Shown here: piece by piece, positions 39,608 to 48,795 of the stretch | Layout: every line of letters starts with the position of its first letter | Position numbering within the stretch: the stretch's first letter is position 1 | Assembly (NCBI RefSeq): GCF_003402475.1 | Contig: NZ_BFAB01000004.1 | Coordinates: 292,407-356,406 of the forward strand | DNA length: 64,000 nucleotides | Reading direction: 5' to 3' | From: Mycobacterium sp. MFM001 | Lineage (GTDB): Bacteria > Actinomycetota > Actinomycetes > Mycobacteriales > Mycobacteriaceae | Notes under the pieces: generated by a model | What the model saw: the letters and a program-made list of their open reading frames with translations, nothing else | What the model was told of the DNA's origin: nothing | Databases searched by the model: none | Made by a program: the position numbers and the translations under genes

Positions 39608-39972
39608 TGCCGTCGCGCACCGGCCGCGATTATCTTGTGGACAAATATGGCGATCGTCTCGTTGACCGACTCGATGATCTCTGCGAATTCTGCGGGGAGG
39701 CAGCTGAATTGGTGGCCGACGGCCGGGAGCGCTTGTTGACGCAGTGGCGCCAGCAACGGGCGGCAGAGGCCGTTCTCGGCCGCATCGGCGAGACCGCTTC
39801 CCGTCTACCTTCCGAGTTTCGCGAAGAGTATCCCGCTGCGCCCTGGCAGCAGATCATCGGCGTACGGATCATCACCGATCACAAGTACAGGGCCCTCGAC
39901 TACCAGCAGGTCTGGATCTCTCTCACCCAGGCTGCGGTGTTGAAGCGCTATGTCGAGGAGATACTGGGCTAG
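39607..39972 (+). CDS. hepT: HepT-like (DUF86) toxin ribonuclease
   Basis: A 121-residue helical protein of the HEPN/DUF86 family. Near the C-terminus, VRIITDHKYRALDYQQVW contains the RX4HXY motif (Arg, His, Tyr) required for RNase activity and for AMPylation by MntA. It follows the nucleotidyltransferase with a one-base TGATG overlap, which is the normal antitoxin-toxin order for this type. The catalytic motif is intact, so the toxin is probably functional. Confidence 0.83.
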   Translation: MPSRTGRDYLVDKYGDRLVDRLDDLCEFCGEAAELVADGRERLLTQWRQQRAAEAVLGRIGETASRLPSEFREEYPAAPWQQIIGVRIITDHKYRALDYQQVWISLTQAAVLKRYVEEILG

Positions 39973-40003
39973 CGCCCACTGGGCACACCCTTCCGAGCCA
40001 AAC

Positions 40004-40017
40004 TTGACACCTGTAAA
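40004..40017. promoter_or_regulatory. Imperfect inverted repeat upstream of the SDR gene
   Basis: TTGACA-CC-TGTAAA, 10 bases before the ATG at 40028, has arms that match at 5 of 6 positions. TGACA-type palindromes are common TetR-family operators in mycobacteria. TTGACA alone could also be read as a -35 box, but it is too close to the start codon for that. Confidence 0.4.
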
Positions 40018-40027
40018 GTCGCTGGCC

Positions 40028-40885
40028 ATGGACAACATCAGGGGTAAGACCGTGGTCATCACCGGTGCTGCCCGCGGTATCGGGTACGCGACGGCCAAGG
40101 CGCTGCTGGCGCGCGGCGCGCGGGTGGTCATCGGGGACCGCGACGTCGACGTCCTCGAGCAGGCCGTCAAAGACATCAGCAGCCTGGGCTCGGTGTCGGG
40201 ACATCCGCTCGACGTCACCGACCGCGAGTCGTTTGCCGCGTTCCTCGACAAGGCACGCGCCGACGGCGGTGGACACATCGACGTGCTGATCAACAACGCC
40301 GGGGTGATGCCGGTCGGCCCGTTCCTCGAGCTGTCGCAGGACGCGATCCGCTCGTCGATCGAAGTCAACTTCTACGGCGTGCTCACCGGCTGCCAGCTGG
40401 TGCTGCCCGAGATGGTCAAGCGGCGCAGCGGGCACATCGTCAACATCGCGTCGATGGCCGGCATGGTGGCGGTGCCGGGCCAAGTGGTCTACGCCGGCAC
40501 CAAGTTCGCGGTCGTCGGGCTGTCCTCCGCGATGGCCGACGAATTCGCCCCGCAGGGCGTCGACGTCACCGCCGTGCTGCCGACATTCACCAACACCGAA
40601 TTGATTTCGGGCACCCACACCACCGCCGCGACCAAGCCGGTGCAACCCGAAGACGTCGCCGCCGCGATCGTCAAAGTGCTCGACAAGCCGAAACCTCAAG
40701 TGTCCGTGCCGGGTTCGTCGAGGGTCATCGCCATCCTGACGATGTTGCTGCCGGCGCGCGGCCGCCGGTGGCTGGGCAAGAAGATGGGCACCGACACGGT
40801 TTTCCTCGATCTCGACAGCACCGCCCGCGCGGCTTATGAGAACCGTGCCCAACACGCGACAGGCGTCGTCGAGCACAAGGACTAG
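40028..40885 (+). CDS. SDR family oxidoreductase
   Basis: A 285-residue classical SDR with VVITGAARGIGYATAKALLARGA, LINNAGVMPVGPF, Ser in NIASMAGMVA and YAGTKFA. The C-terminal region has a conserved basic stretch (LPARGRRWLGKKMG) followed by about 25 residues, as in mycobacterial SDRs of the Rv0765c/Rv2509-like group thought to act on lipids or acyl chains. Substrate unknown. It stands alone between the toxin-antitoxin pair and the decarboxylase, with its own operator-like palindrome. Confidence 0.85.
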   Translation: MDNIRGKTVVITGAARGIGYATAKALLARGARVVIGDRDVDVLEQAVKDISSLGSVSGHPLDVTDRESFAAFLDKARADGGGHIDVLINNAGVMPVGPFLELSQDAIRSSIEVNFYGVLTGCQLVLPEMVKRRSGHIVNIASMAGMVAVPGQVVYAGTKFAVVGLSSAMADEFAPQGVDVTAVLPTFTNTELISGTHTTAATKPVQPEDVAAAIVKVLDKPKPQVSVPGSSRVIAILTMLLPARGRRWLGKKMGTDTVFLDLDSTARAAYENRAQHATGVVEHKD

Positions 40886-40947
40886 CCAAAACGGCGCTTG
40901 CAGTGCGGCGTCGGCATAGCCTGGTCCCATAGGGGCTGGAGGCTGAC

Positions 40948-43734
40948 ATGGCTGACGTAAATCCGCACGCGTACAACACCGCATGGCAATTCCGCGCCGA
41001 CGCCTGGTGCCGCCTCGAAGAAGCAAGCAGGCGGCTTTCGATCACCGCGGCGCGCGGCAACGATCTGACGGAATTGACCGACCTGGTCGAGGGACTGCTG
41101 TCGCAGCTGCGGCCGTTCGAACGCTACTGGGCATTCCCGGGCATCCACGTTTTCGGGCAGACCCACCGCCTGTTTGCCACCGGCGCCTACGAAATGTTCG
41201 GCAGGGCCGTCTCCAAGATCAACCGGGCGCTGGTCACCGAGTCCTACCGCAGCGGGCTGGTGACCTCACCGCTGGAGAGCGACAGCGAGACACTGGGCGC
41301 CGACGAGGGTTCCCTCGAGGTGCTCGGGCTGCACCGTTCCGGCCGCCCGTATTTCGAGTTGCTGATCGTCGCGACCATGACCGAGGCGCAAGAACGCGCG
41401 CTGCGCAACGAGATTCACGCCCGCCGCCGCCCGGACGACGCGTTCGTCTACGAGATCGTGGTCGTCGGCAGCGGCGACGAGGCGGTGATCGCCGCCCGGC
41501 TCAACGCCAGCGTGCAGGCGTGTGCGATCACCCGGCGGTTCGCGCACCGCTCGCGCCGCGACCTGTCGGCCCTGTCGCATTTCGTGGACGCGCACATCGC
41601 CGAGGACCTGGCGGAGCACTCACCCGAAGAGCGGGCCGCGATTCTGGCCAACGCCATCAAGGACAGCCGCCCCGAGATCGACATGTACCTGATCACCGAG
41701 CTCGAGGTGGAGGACGTCGCCGCCCGGCTCGGCCATCATTTCCGTCGCGTCTTCCACGGCGGGGAGGCCGGACTGGACCAGCACCTGTCGCTGCTGGAGG
41801 GCATCGCCGCGCGCTACCGAACCCCGTTCTTCTCCGCGCTGCGTGAATACAGCCACCGACCCACGGGGGTGTTCCACGCGCTGCCGATCTCGCAGGGCAA
41901 GTCGATCGTCGGCTCGCACTGGATCTCCGACATGATCGACTTCTACGGGCTGGAGGTGTTCCTGGCCGAAACGTCGGCCACCTGCGGCGGGCTCGACTCG
42001 CTGCTGGAGCCCACCGGACCGCTGCGCGAGGCGCAGGCACTGGCGGCCCGCACGTTCGGATCCCGGCACACCTACTTCGTCACCAACGGCACCTCGACCG
42101 CCAACAAGATCGTCGAGCAGGCGCTGGTGGCGCCGGGCGACATCGTGCTGGTCGACCGCAACTGTCACCAGTCGCACCACTATGGGCTGATGATGGCCGG
42201 CGCGCAGGTCACCTATCTGGATGCCTATCCGCTCAACCAGTATTCGATGTACGGCGCGGTGCCGCTGCACGAGATCAAATCCCGGCTGCTGGCGCTGCGG
42301 TCCGCCGGAAAACTGGACCGGGTCAAGCTGTTGACGCTGACCAACTGCACGTTCGACGGCATCGTCTACGACGTCGAGCGGGTGATGGAGGAATGCCTGG
42401 CGATCAAGCCCGATCTCGTATTCCTTTGGGACGAAGCATGGTTCGCGTTCGCCCGGTTCCACCACGTGTACCGCAAGCGCACGGCGATGCACGCGGCGGC
42501 TGCCATCCGCGAGCGGCTGCGCTCACCGGAATACCGCAAGGCCTACCACGACTACGCCGAGAAGATGGCAGGCGCCGACGACGAGACGCTGCGCAGCACC
42601 CGCCTGCTGCCCGACCCGGCCAGCGCGCGGGTGCGGGTGTACGCGACGCAGTCCACCCACAAGACCCTGACCTCGCTGCGGCAGGGATCGATGATCCATG
42701 TCTACGACCAGGATTTCGACCAGAAGGTCGAAGAGCCGTTCCACGAGGCGTACATGGCGCACACCTCCACGTCGCCGAACTACCAGGTGCTCGCCTCGCT
42801 GGACATCGGGCGGCGCCAGGCCGACCTGGAGGGCGTAGAGCTGGTGCAAAAGCAGGTCGAAAACGCGATGCAGCTGCGCGACGCGATCGACAAGCACCCG
42901 CTGCTGAGCCGCTACATGCATTGCCTGTCGACGGGCGAGATGATTCCGTCTCAGTTCCGTCCCTCCGGTCTCGACCAGCCGCTGCGTACCGGGCTGCGCA
43001 ACATGGCCACCGCGTGGGAGCAGGACGAATTCGTGCTCGATCCCAGCCGGATCACGCTGTACATCGGCAACACCGGGATCGACGGCGACACGTTCAAACG
43101 TGCTCAGTTGATGGACCGTTACGGTGTGCAGATCAACAAGACGTCGCGCAACACCGTGCTGTTCATGACCAACATCGGCACCACCCGCAGCTCGGTGGCC
43201 TACCTGGTGGAGGTCTTGGTCAACCTCGCGCGAGAGCTCGACGAGAAGATCGCCGACATGAGCCTGACGGATCGCTCGCATCACGAGCGGGCGGTGCTGC
43301 GGCTGACTAGTCCGTCGGCGCCGTTGCCGGACTTCAGCGGATTCCATTCGTGTTTCACCGAACACGACGACGGCAACGAGTCGACCCCGGACGGTGATGT
43401 GCGACGAGCGTTTTACCTCGGCTATGACGACACGTTCTGCGAGTACCTGTCCGCCGACGAGGTGGAGGAGCGGATGGAGTCCGGGCAACAGGTCGTCTCG
43501 GCCACCTTCGTCACCCCGTATCCACCGGGATTCCCGATTCTGGTGCCCGGACAAGTCTTCAGCCGGCAGATCCTGTCGTTCATTCGCGCGCTGGACACCA
43601 AGGAAATCCATGGCTACAAGCCACATCTGGGCTTCCGGGTGTTCACCGCCAAAGCGATGGAGATGGCCGAGGCCAGCGTTCGCCCATGGAGTCGACTCGG
43701 CAAAGCCAGCGCTGCCGCCGCCGAAATCGCCTGA
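40948..43734 (+). CDS. Orn/Lys/Arg-type PLP-dependent amino acid decarboxylase
   Basis: A 928-residue fold-type I decarboxylase of the long actinobacterial kind (Rv2531c is about 947). An N-terminal region of about 290 residues of unknown fold precedes the catalytic core: TSATCGGLDSLLEPTGPL, FVTNGTSTANKIVEQALV, DRNCHQSHHYGLM, FLWDEAWFAFARFH and the PLP lysine K572 in QSTHKTLTSLRQGSM. The C-terminal segment is typical of the family. It probably decarboxylates a basic amino acid, but arginine, lysine and ornithine cannot be distinguished. It precedes ndhA by 6 bases and may share its transcript. Confidence 0.85.
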   Translation: MADVNPHAYNTAWQFRADAWCRLEEASRRLSITAARGNDLTELTDLVEGLLSQLRPFERYWAFPGIHVFGQTHRLFATGAYEMFGRAVSKINRALVTESYRSGLVTSPLESDSETLGADEGSLEVLGLHRSGRPYFELLIVATMTEAQERALRNEIHARRRPDDAFVYEIVVVGSGDEAVIAARLNASVQACAITRRFAHRSRRDLSALSHFVDAHIAEDLAEHSPEERAAILANAIKDSRPEIDMYLITELEVEDVAARLGHHFRRVFHGGEAGLDQHLSLLEGIAARYRTPFFSALREYSHRPTGVFHALPISQGKSIVGSHWISDMIDFYGLEVFLAETSATCGGLDSLLEPTGPLREAQALAARTFGSRHTYFVTNGTSTANKIVEQALVAPGDIVLVDRNCHQSHHYGLMMAGAQVTYLDAYPLNQYSMYGAVPLHEIKSRLLALRSAGKLDRVKLLTLTNCTFDGIVYDVERVMEECLAIKPDLVFLWDEAWFAFARFHHVYRKRTAMHAAAAIRERLRSPEYRKAYHDYAEKMAGADDETLRSTRLLPDPASARVRVYATQSTHKTLTSLRQGSMIHVYDQDFDQKVEEPFHEAYMAHTSTSPNYQVLASLDIGRRQADLEGVELVQKQVENAMQLRDAIDKHPLLSRYMHCLSTGEMIPSQFRPSGLDQPLRTGLRNMATAWEQDEFVLDPSRITLYIGNTGIDGDTFKRAQLMDRYGVQINKTSRNTVLFMTNIGTTRSSVAYLVEVLVNLARELDEKIADMSLTDRSHHERAVLRLTSPSAPLPDFSGFHSCFTEHDDGNESTPDGDVRRAFYLGYDDTFCEYLSADEVEERMESGQQVVSATFVTPYPPGFPILVPGQVFSRQILSFIRALDTKEIHGYKPHLGFRVFTAKAMEMAEASVRPWSRLGKASAAAAEIA

Positions 43735-43740
43735 GAGAGG

Positions 43741-45138
43741 ATGAATATGCCGACTGCCGACCAGCGTCACCGTGTCGTCGTCATCGGATCGGGATTCGGC
43801 GGCCTGGCCGCGGCCAAGGCCTTGAAGCGCGCCGACGTCGACGTCACACTGATCTCCAAGACCACCAGCCATCTGTTCCAGCCGCTGCTGTATCAGGTGG
43901 CCACGGGCATCCTGTCCGAAGGGGAGATCGCACCCACCACCCGGCTCGTGTTGCGCAAACAACGCAATGTCCGGGTGCTGCTCGGCGATGTCGAAGGGAT
44001 CGACCTTCAGGCCAACACCGTCACCTCGAGGCTGATGACCACGCACACGGTCACGCCCTTCGACAGCCTCATCGTCGCCGCCGGTGCTCAGCAGTCCTAT
44101 TTCGGCAACGACCATTTCGCCACCTACGCGCCGGGCATGAAGACCATCGACGACGCACTGGAGCTGCGCGGCCGCATCCTCGGCGCATTCGAGGCGGCCG
44201 AAGTCACCACCGATCATGCCGAACGCGAAAGACGGCTGACGTTCGTCGTCATCGGTGCGGGGCCCACCGGCGTCGAATTGGCCGGGCAGATCGCCGAACT
44301 CGCCGAGCGCACCTTGGCCGGGGCATTTCGCACCATCAACCCGAGCGAGTGCCGGGTGATCTTGCTGGACGCAGCCCCGGCGGTGCTGCCGCCGATGGGC
44401 GAGAAGCTCGGTCTGAAAGCCCAACGGCGGCTGGAGAAGATGGGCGTCGAGATCCAGCTCAACGCAATGGTGACCAACGTCGACTACCAAGGCATCACCA
44501 TCAAGGAGAAGGACGGCACCGAGCGCCGCATCGACTGCGCCTGCAAGGTGTGGTCCGCAGGTGTTCAGGCCAGCCCGCTGGGCAAGATGATCGCCGCGCA
44601 GTCCGACGGGACCGAGACGGACCGTGCCGGACGCGTGGTCGTCGAACCCGATCTGACGGTCAAGGGTCACCCGTACGTCTTCGTTGTCGGCGATCTGATG
44701 GCGGTGCCCGGCGTGCCCGGGATGGCGCAGGGCGCACTCCAGGGTGCCCACTATGCGACCAAGTGCATCAAACGCGCGCTGAAGGGCCACGACGATCCGG
44801 CCCAGCGCAAGCCGTTCGAGTACTTCGACAAGGGCAGCATGGCAACGGTTTCCCGGTTCAGCGCCGTCGCGCAGGTGGGCAAACTCGAGTTCGGTGGCTT
44901 CATCGCGTGGCTGGCCTGGCTGGTGCTGCACCTGTACTACCTGGTGGGCCACAAGAATCGCTTCACTACCGTCATCGCCTGGTTCATCACGTTCCTCGGT
45001 CACGGCCGCGGCCAGATGGCGATCACCAGCCAGATGATCTATGCCAGGCAGGCGATGCAACAGCTTCAGGCGGGACAACAGGGAGCATTGGCGGCCGCCG
45101 AAGAAGCCGAAGAAGCCGAGCAGGAGGCGGCCGGCTAA
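43741..45138 (+). CDS. ndhA: Type II NADH dehydrogenase NdhA
   Basis: A 465-residue single-subunit NADH:menaquinone oxidoreductase. FAD-binding GSGFGGLAAAKAL near residue 16, NADH-binding VIGAGPTGVELAGQIAELAE near residue 170, FVVGDLMAVPGVPGMAQGALQGAHYA, and a C-terminal amphipathic/hydrophobic region (WLAWLVLHLYYLVGH) anchoring it to the membrane. M. tuberculosis has two such genes, ndh and ndhA. The neighbourhood next to metZ matches ndhA (Rv0392c), hence the symbol. GAGAGAGG precedes the ATG. The C-terminus is Glu/Ala-rich; the stop overlaps the convergent glycosidase gene by 4 bases. Confidence 0.92.
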   Translation: MNMPTADQRHRVVVIGSGFGGLAAAKALKRADVDVTLISKTTSHLFQPLLYQVATGILSEGEIAPTTRLVLRKQRNVRVLLGDVEGIDLQANTVTSRLMTTHTVTPFDSLIVAAGAQQSYFGNDHFATYAPGMKTIDDALELRGRILGAFEAAEVTTDHAERERRLTFVVIGAGPTGVELAGQIAELAERTLAGAFRTINPSECRVILLDAAPAVLPPMGEKLGLKAQRRLEKMGVEIQLNAMVTNVDYQGITIKEKDGTERRIDCACKVWSAGVQASPLGKMIAAQSDGTETDRAGRVVVEPDLTVKGHPYVFVVGDLMAVPGVPGMAQGALQGAHYATKCIKRALKGHDDPAQRKPFEYFDKGSMATVSRFSAVAQVGKLEFGGFIAWLAWLVLHLYYLVGHKNRFTTVIAWFITFLGHGRGQMAITSQMIYARQAMQQLQAGQQGALAAAEEAEEAEQEAAG

Positions 45139-46268
45139 GAGGGCTGTGCGGTGCTCAGCGACCGAATCGATTGGATTTCGTTGGCCTGGAAGGGCCTGCC
45201 GTCGGGTCGCAGCAAGTCGTGAAACCATACCTTCGGTACCGACGTGTACGGCTGATTCCACGAGTCCCACGGGAAGTAGGTCTGGGTCTTGCCCGCGACC
45301 AAGCCCCAGTTGAAGGCGCCGACGTTGTGCCGCTTGGCAATTGGCAGGATGCCTTCGACGGTGCTGCCCAGCGTCCGGGCCATGTACTCGGTGCACAGGA
45401 TCGGCCGGCCCAGCGGCGTGAGCTCGGCGATGCGGCTCTCGAAGGTCGCCGGTTTGCCATAGCTGTGGAACGTGATCACGTCGGAGTTGTCGAGCTGGAT
45501 GTTGGCGATTGTGCTGCGGCTGGAGGGATCTGCCCACTCGCCGTCCCACACTCCGCTGGTCAGCGGTTGACCGGGATTGACCGAACGCGCCCAGCCGAAC
45601 ACCTGCGGAAGCAGGTTGGCGACAAGCTGGATCTTGTCGCTCCGCTCAGTCGAGCGGTATTGATTGGCGGGGTTGTCGGGTTCATTCCACAGGTCCCAAC
45701 CCAAGACGCGGTCGTCGTTGCGGAATTGCGCCAACACTCCGGTGACATAGGCCTGCAGGGTCGGAAGGTAGGCGCGGTCGTCGAGGCGTTCGGCGCCCGG
45801 GCTTTGCACCCAACCGGAGTTGTGCACGCCGGGCTTCGGTGCGTGCTGCAGGCCCGCTCGGGGCTGAGGATCCCAACACGAGTCGAACAGCACGAAGAGC
45901 GGCTTGATCCGATGGCGCGCCGCAATGTTGACGAACTGGGCCAGCCGAAGCTGGAACGCCTGCCTGTCTTGGGCCCAAAGCTGATCGTGCAAGAACACCC
46001 GCACCGAGTTGAGTCCGTGAAATCTCGCCCAGCCCAACTCGGTATCGATACGCCGCGGGTCATAGGTGCCGGCCTGAAACATCTCGAGCTGGTTGATCGC
46101 GGTCGAGGTGATGTAGTTGGCACCGACGGGCCAACCTTGCGCTTGATACCAGCGGTTGGCACGGTCCACCGACCAGCGATTGAGTTCCGCAGCGACGCGC
46201 GGTGTTGGGGCCAATGCAGTACCTGCTGCGATGAGGAGCGGTAGCTTCAGGACCGTTCGACGGTACAC
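45135..46268 (-). CDS. Secreted GH5-like glycoside hydrolase, copy A
   Basis: A 377-residue protein with a Tat-like signal (MYRRTVLKLPLLIAAGTALA). The (beta/alpha)8 clan-A hydrolase core has the likely acid/base Glu196 in GWDLWNEPDN and the likely nucleophile Glu294 in ILCTEYMA. It probably attacks a beta-linked glycan outside the cell; cellulase or mannanase are typical annotations, but the substrate is unproven. It is paralogous end to end with the next gene upstream (46369-47502), identical at roughly three quarters of positions by eye. It converges on ndhA. Confidence 0.82.
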   Translation of the reverse strand: MYRRTVLKLPLLIAAGTALAPTPRVAAELNRWSVDRANRWYQAQGWPVGANYITSTAINQLEMFQAGTYDPRRIDTELGWARFHGLNSVRVFLHDQLWAQDRQAFQLRLAQFVNIAARHRIKPLFVLFDSCWDPQPRAGLQHAPKPGVHNSGWVQSPGAERLDDRAYLPTLQAYVTGVLAQFRNDDRVLGWDLWNEPDNPANQYRSTERSDKIQLVANLLPQVFGWARSVNPGQPLTSGVWDGEWADPSSRSTIANIQLDNSDVITFHSYGKPATFESRIAELTPLGRPILCTEYMARTLGSTVEGILPIAKRHNVGAFNWGLVAGKTQTYFPWDSWNQPYTSVPKVWFHDLLRPDGRPFQANEIQSIRSLSTAQPS

Positions 46269-46368
46269 GAAGTGACCATAAGTTGCCCGAGGGGGCGTCC
46301 CCGGTATTTGCCGAGCGCGTCGCGTGGATTGTTATACGGCGCCCGGTTGCGGAATCGTTATCTCGCCG

Positions 46369-47502
46369 TCATCCAGTGGTATTCAGCGCACCGAGGTTAC
46401 GGATCGTTTGGATCTCGGCGCTTTGGTAGGGCCGCCCGTCGGGGTGCAGCAGGTCGTGGAACCACACCTTCGGAATCGCGGTGTAGGGCTGATCCCACGA
46501 GTCCCAGGGATAGTAGGTTTGGGTCTTGCCGGCGACCAAGCCCCAATTGATCGCACTGACGTTGTGCCGCTTGGCAATCGGCAATATTCCGTCGACAGTG
46601 CTGTTACGGGTACGAGCCATGTATTCGGTACATAGCATCGGCCGGCCCAGCGGCGCAAGCTCGGCGATCCGGCTCTCGAATGCCGCCGGTTCGTCATAGC
46701 AATGGAAACTGACCACATCGGACTGGTCCAGTTGAATGCCCGCGATTACGCTGCGGCGCGCCGGATCTCCCCAGTTGCCGTCCCACACCGCGCTCGTCAG
46801 TGGTTGACGTGGATCGACCTCGCGTGCCCAACGAAACACCCGCGGCAGCAGGTCTGCAACATACTGCTGCTTGTCTTTCAACTCGACGTCGCGATACACC
46901 TGCGAGGGATTGTCGGGCTCGTTCCACAGATCCCAGCCCAAAACGCGGTCGTCGTTGCGGAATTGGGTCAACACACCTGTGACGTAGTCATGCAAGGTTC
47001 GGGTACGGCCGTCGTTGAGCCGTTCGGCGCCCGGGCTTTGCACCCAGCCGGAGTTGTGCACCCCCGGCTTCGGCGCCCGCTGCCGACCGGCTTTGGGCAA
47101 CGGATCCCAACAGGAGTCGAAGAAGACGAACAGCGGCTTGATCCGGTGCCGCGCCGCAATCCCGACGAACTGCGCCAGACGTCCCTGAAAGCCGCGATGA
47201 TCCTGGGCCCAGAGCTGATCGTGCAAAAAGACCCGCACCGTGTTGAACCCGCACGACCGGGCCCAGCCCAACTCGGTGTCGATGCGCCGCGGATCGAAGC
47301 TGCCCGCCTGAAACATCTCGAGTTGGTTGACGGCGTTGGAGGTGATGTAGTTGGCACCGATAAGCCAGCCCTGCGCCTGGTACCAGCTATTGGCTCGGTC
47401 AACCGACCATCGGCCTGCTTCTGCGCCGGCGCGCGGTGCGCGGGCCAGCGCGGTACCCGCGGCCGCCAGCAGCGGTAGCTTCAGGACCGTTCGACGCTGC
47501 AC
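46369..47502 (-). CDS. Secreted GH5-like glycoside hydrolase, copy B
   Basis: This 377-residue tandem paralogue has the same twin-Arg signal (MQRRTVLKLPLLAAAGTALA) and catalytic pair, Glu195 in WDLWNEPDN and Glu293 in MLCTEYMA. Differences from copy A cluster in the signal peptide, around residues 160-170 (RLNDGRTRTL) and the C-terminus, while the substrate-cleft segments are conserved. The 100-base gap between copies has no gene. The pair looks like an ancient-enough duplication to allow specialisation. It lies just downstream of metZ on the same strand, separated by 72 bases. Confidence 0.82.
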   Translation of the reverse strand: MQRRTVLKLPLLAAAGTALARAPRAGAEAGRWSVDRANSWYQAQGWLIGANYITSNAVNQLEMFQAGSFDPRRIDTELGWARSCGFNTVRVFLHDQLWAQDHRGFQGRLAQFVGIAARHRIKPLFVFFDSCWDPLPKAGRQRAPKPGVHNSGWVQSPGAERLNDGRTRTLHDYVTGVLTQFRNDDRVLGWDLWNEPDNPSQVYRDVELKDKQQYVADLLPRVFRWAREVDPRQPLTSAVWDGNWGDPARRSVIAGIQLDQSDVVSFHCYDEPAAFESRIAELAPLGRPMLCTEYMARTRNSTVDGILPIAKRHNVSAINWGLVAGKTQTYYPWDSWDQPYTAIPKVWFHDLLHPDGRPYQSAEIQTIRNLGALNTTG

Positions 47503-47574
47503 GGACCAACCCCCTCCCCGGGCGCTGGATCCAGTATTTACCGCTCGGGGGTTTGCTTGTGCGAAATTGGCGGC

Positions 47575-48795
47575 TTAGCCCAGCGCCCGATCGAGGTCGG
47601 CGATCAGGTCTTCGGTGTCCTCCAGCCCGACGGAGATGCGCACCACGCCGTCGCCCAGGCCGATCGCGGCCCGACCTTCCGGACCCATCGCCCGGTGCGT
47701 GGTAGTCGCCGGGTGGGTGACAAGCGATTTCGCGTCGCCGAGGTTGTTGGAGATGTCGATCAGCTGAAGCTTGTCCAGCACGTCGAAGGCCCGCTGTTTG
47801 GCCGCACTTTCCGGGGCGTCGAGTTCGAACGTGACGACGGTGCCGCCACCGGACATCTGCCGCTTGGCCAGATCGTGCTGCGGGTGCGACGGCAAGAACG
47901 GGTAGCGCACCCAGCGCACCGCGGGATGCCCCTCGAGGAACTCGGCGACACGCTGCGCCGAGGAATTGGCGTGTTCGACCCGAACAGCCAGCGTCTCAAG
48001 GCCTTTCAGCAGAATCCAGGCGTTGAAGGCGCTGATCGCCGGGCCGGTGTGGCGCATCAGCTTCTGCACCGGGCCGTCGATGTATTCCTTGTCGCCGAGG
48101 ATCGCCCCGCCCAGCACCCGGCCCTGCCCGTCGAGGTGTTTGGTCCCCGAGTACACCACCACGTCGACGCCGAGCGGGAAGCCCTGCTGCAGCAGCGGTG
48201 TGGCGAACACGTTGTCCAGCACCACTTTTGCGCCGGCGGCATGCGACATCTCGACCACTGCGGCGATGTCGACCAGCGACTGCATCGGATTCGACGGCGT
48301 CTCGAAGAACACCGCCTGAGTCGGCACCGACAGCGCCTGCTCCCACTGCGACAGGTCGTCGCCGTCGACGAAAACCGTTTCGATTCCCCAGCGCGGCAGG
48401 ATCTCGTTGCACACCACGAAGCACGAGCCGAACAGGCTGCGCGCGGCGACCAACCTGTCGCCCGCACCCAGCAGAGCGCCCAGCGAGGTGAACACCGCCG
48501 CCATGCCGCTGGCGGTGGCGAACGCCGCCGGCGCCCCCTCGATCAGCCGCAGCCGTTCCTCGAACATCGTGATGGTCGGATTGCCGTAGCGGGAGTAGAC
48601 GTAGCGGTCCACCTCGCCGGTGAAAGCCTGCTCCGCGGCGGCCGCCGACTCGTAGACGTAGCCGGAGGCCAAATACATTGCCTCCGCGGTCTCTTCGAAC
48701 TGCGACCGCAGGATTCCGCCGCGCACACCGATGGTGGCCGGGCCGACGCCATCGGGCAGCGGCGGCGGGACCCTGATGGAGTCGCCGGCGCTCAC
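47575..48795 (-). CDS. metZ: O-succinylhomoserine sulfhydrylase MetZ
   Basis: At exactly 406 residues, as in M. tuberculosis Rv0391. A Cys/Met-metabolism PLP enzyme producing homocysteine directly from O-succinylhomoserine and sulfide. YSRYGNPTITMFEERL, FATASGMAAVFTSL, VLDNVFATPLLQQGFPLG and the PLP lysine in YSGTKHLDGQGRVLGG are intact, ending with the GLEDTEDLIADLDRAL signature. The GTG at 48795 overlaps the rhodanese stop (GTGA). The upstream open frame is discounted because it lies over the rhodanese gene. Coupling to a sulfurtransferase fits sulfur assimilation. Confidence 0.95.
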   Translation of the reverse strand: MSAGDSIRVPPPLPDGVGPATIGVRGGILRSQFEETAEAMYLASGYVYESAAAAEQAFTGEVDRYVYSRYGNPTITMFEERLRLIEGAPAAFATASGMAAVFTSLGALLGAGDRLVAARSLFGSCFVVCNEILPRWGIETVFVDGDDLSQWEQALSVPTQAVFFETPSNPMQSLVDIAAVVEMSHAAGAKVVLDNVFATPLLQQGFPLGVDVVVYSGTKHLDGQGRVLGGAILGDKEYIDGPVQKLMRHTGPAISAFNAWILLKGLETLAVRVEHANSSAQRVAEFLEGHPAVRWVRYPFLPSHPQHDLAKRQMSGGGTVVTFELDAPESAAKQRAFDVLDKLQLIDISNNLGDAKSLVTHPATTTHRAMGPEGRAAIGLGDGVVRISVGLEDTEDLIADLDRALG

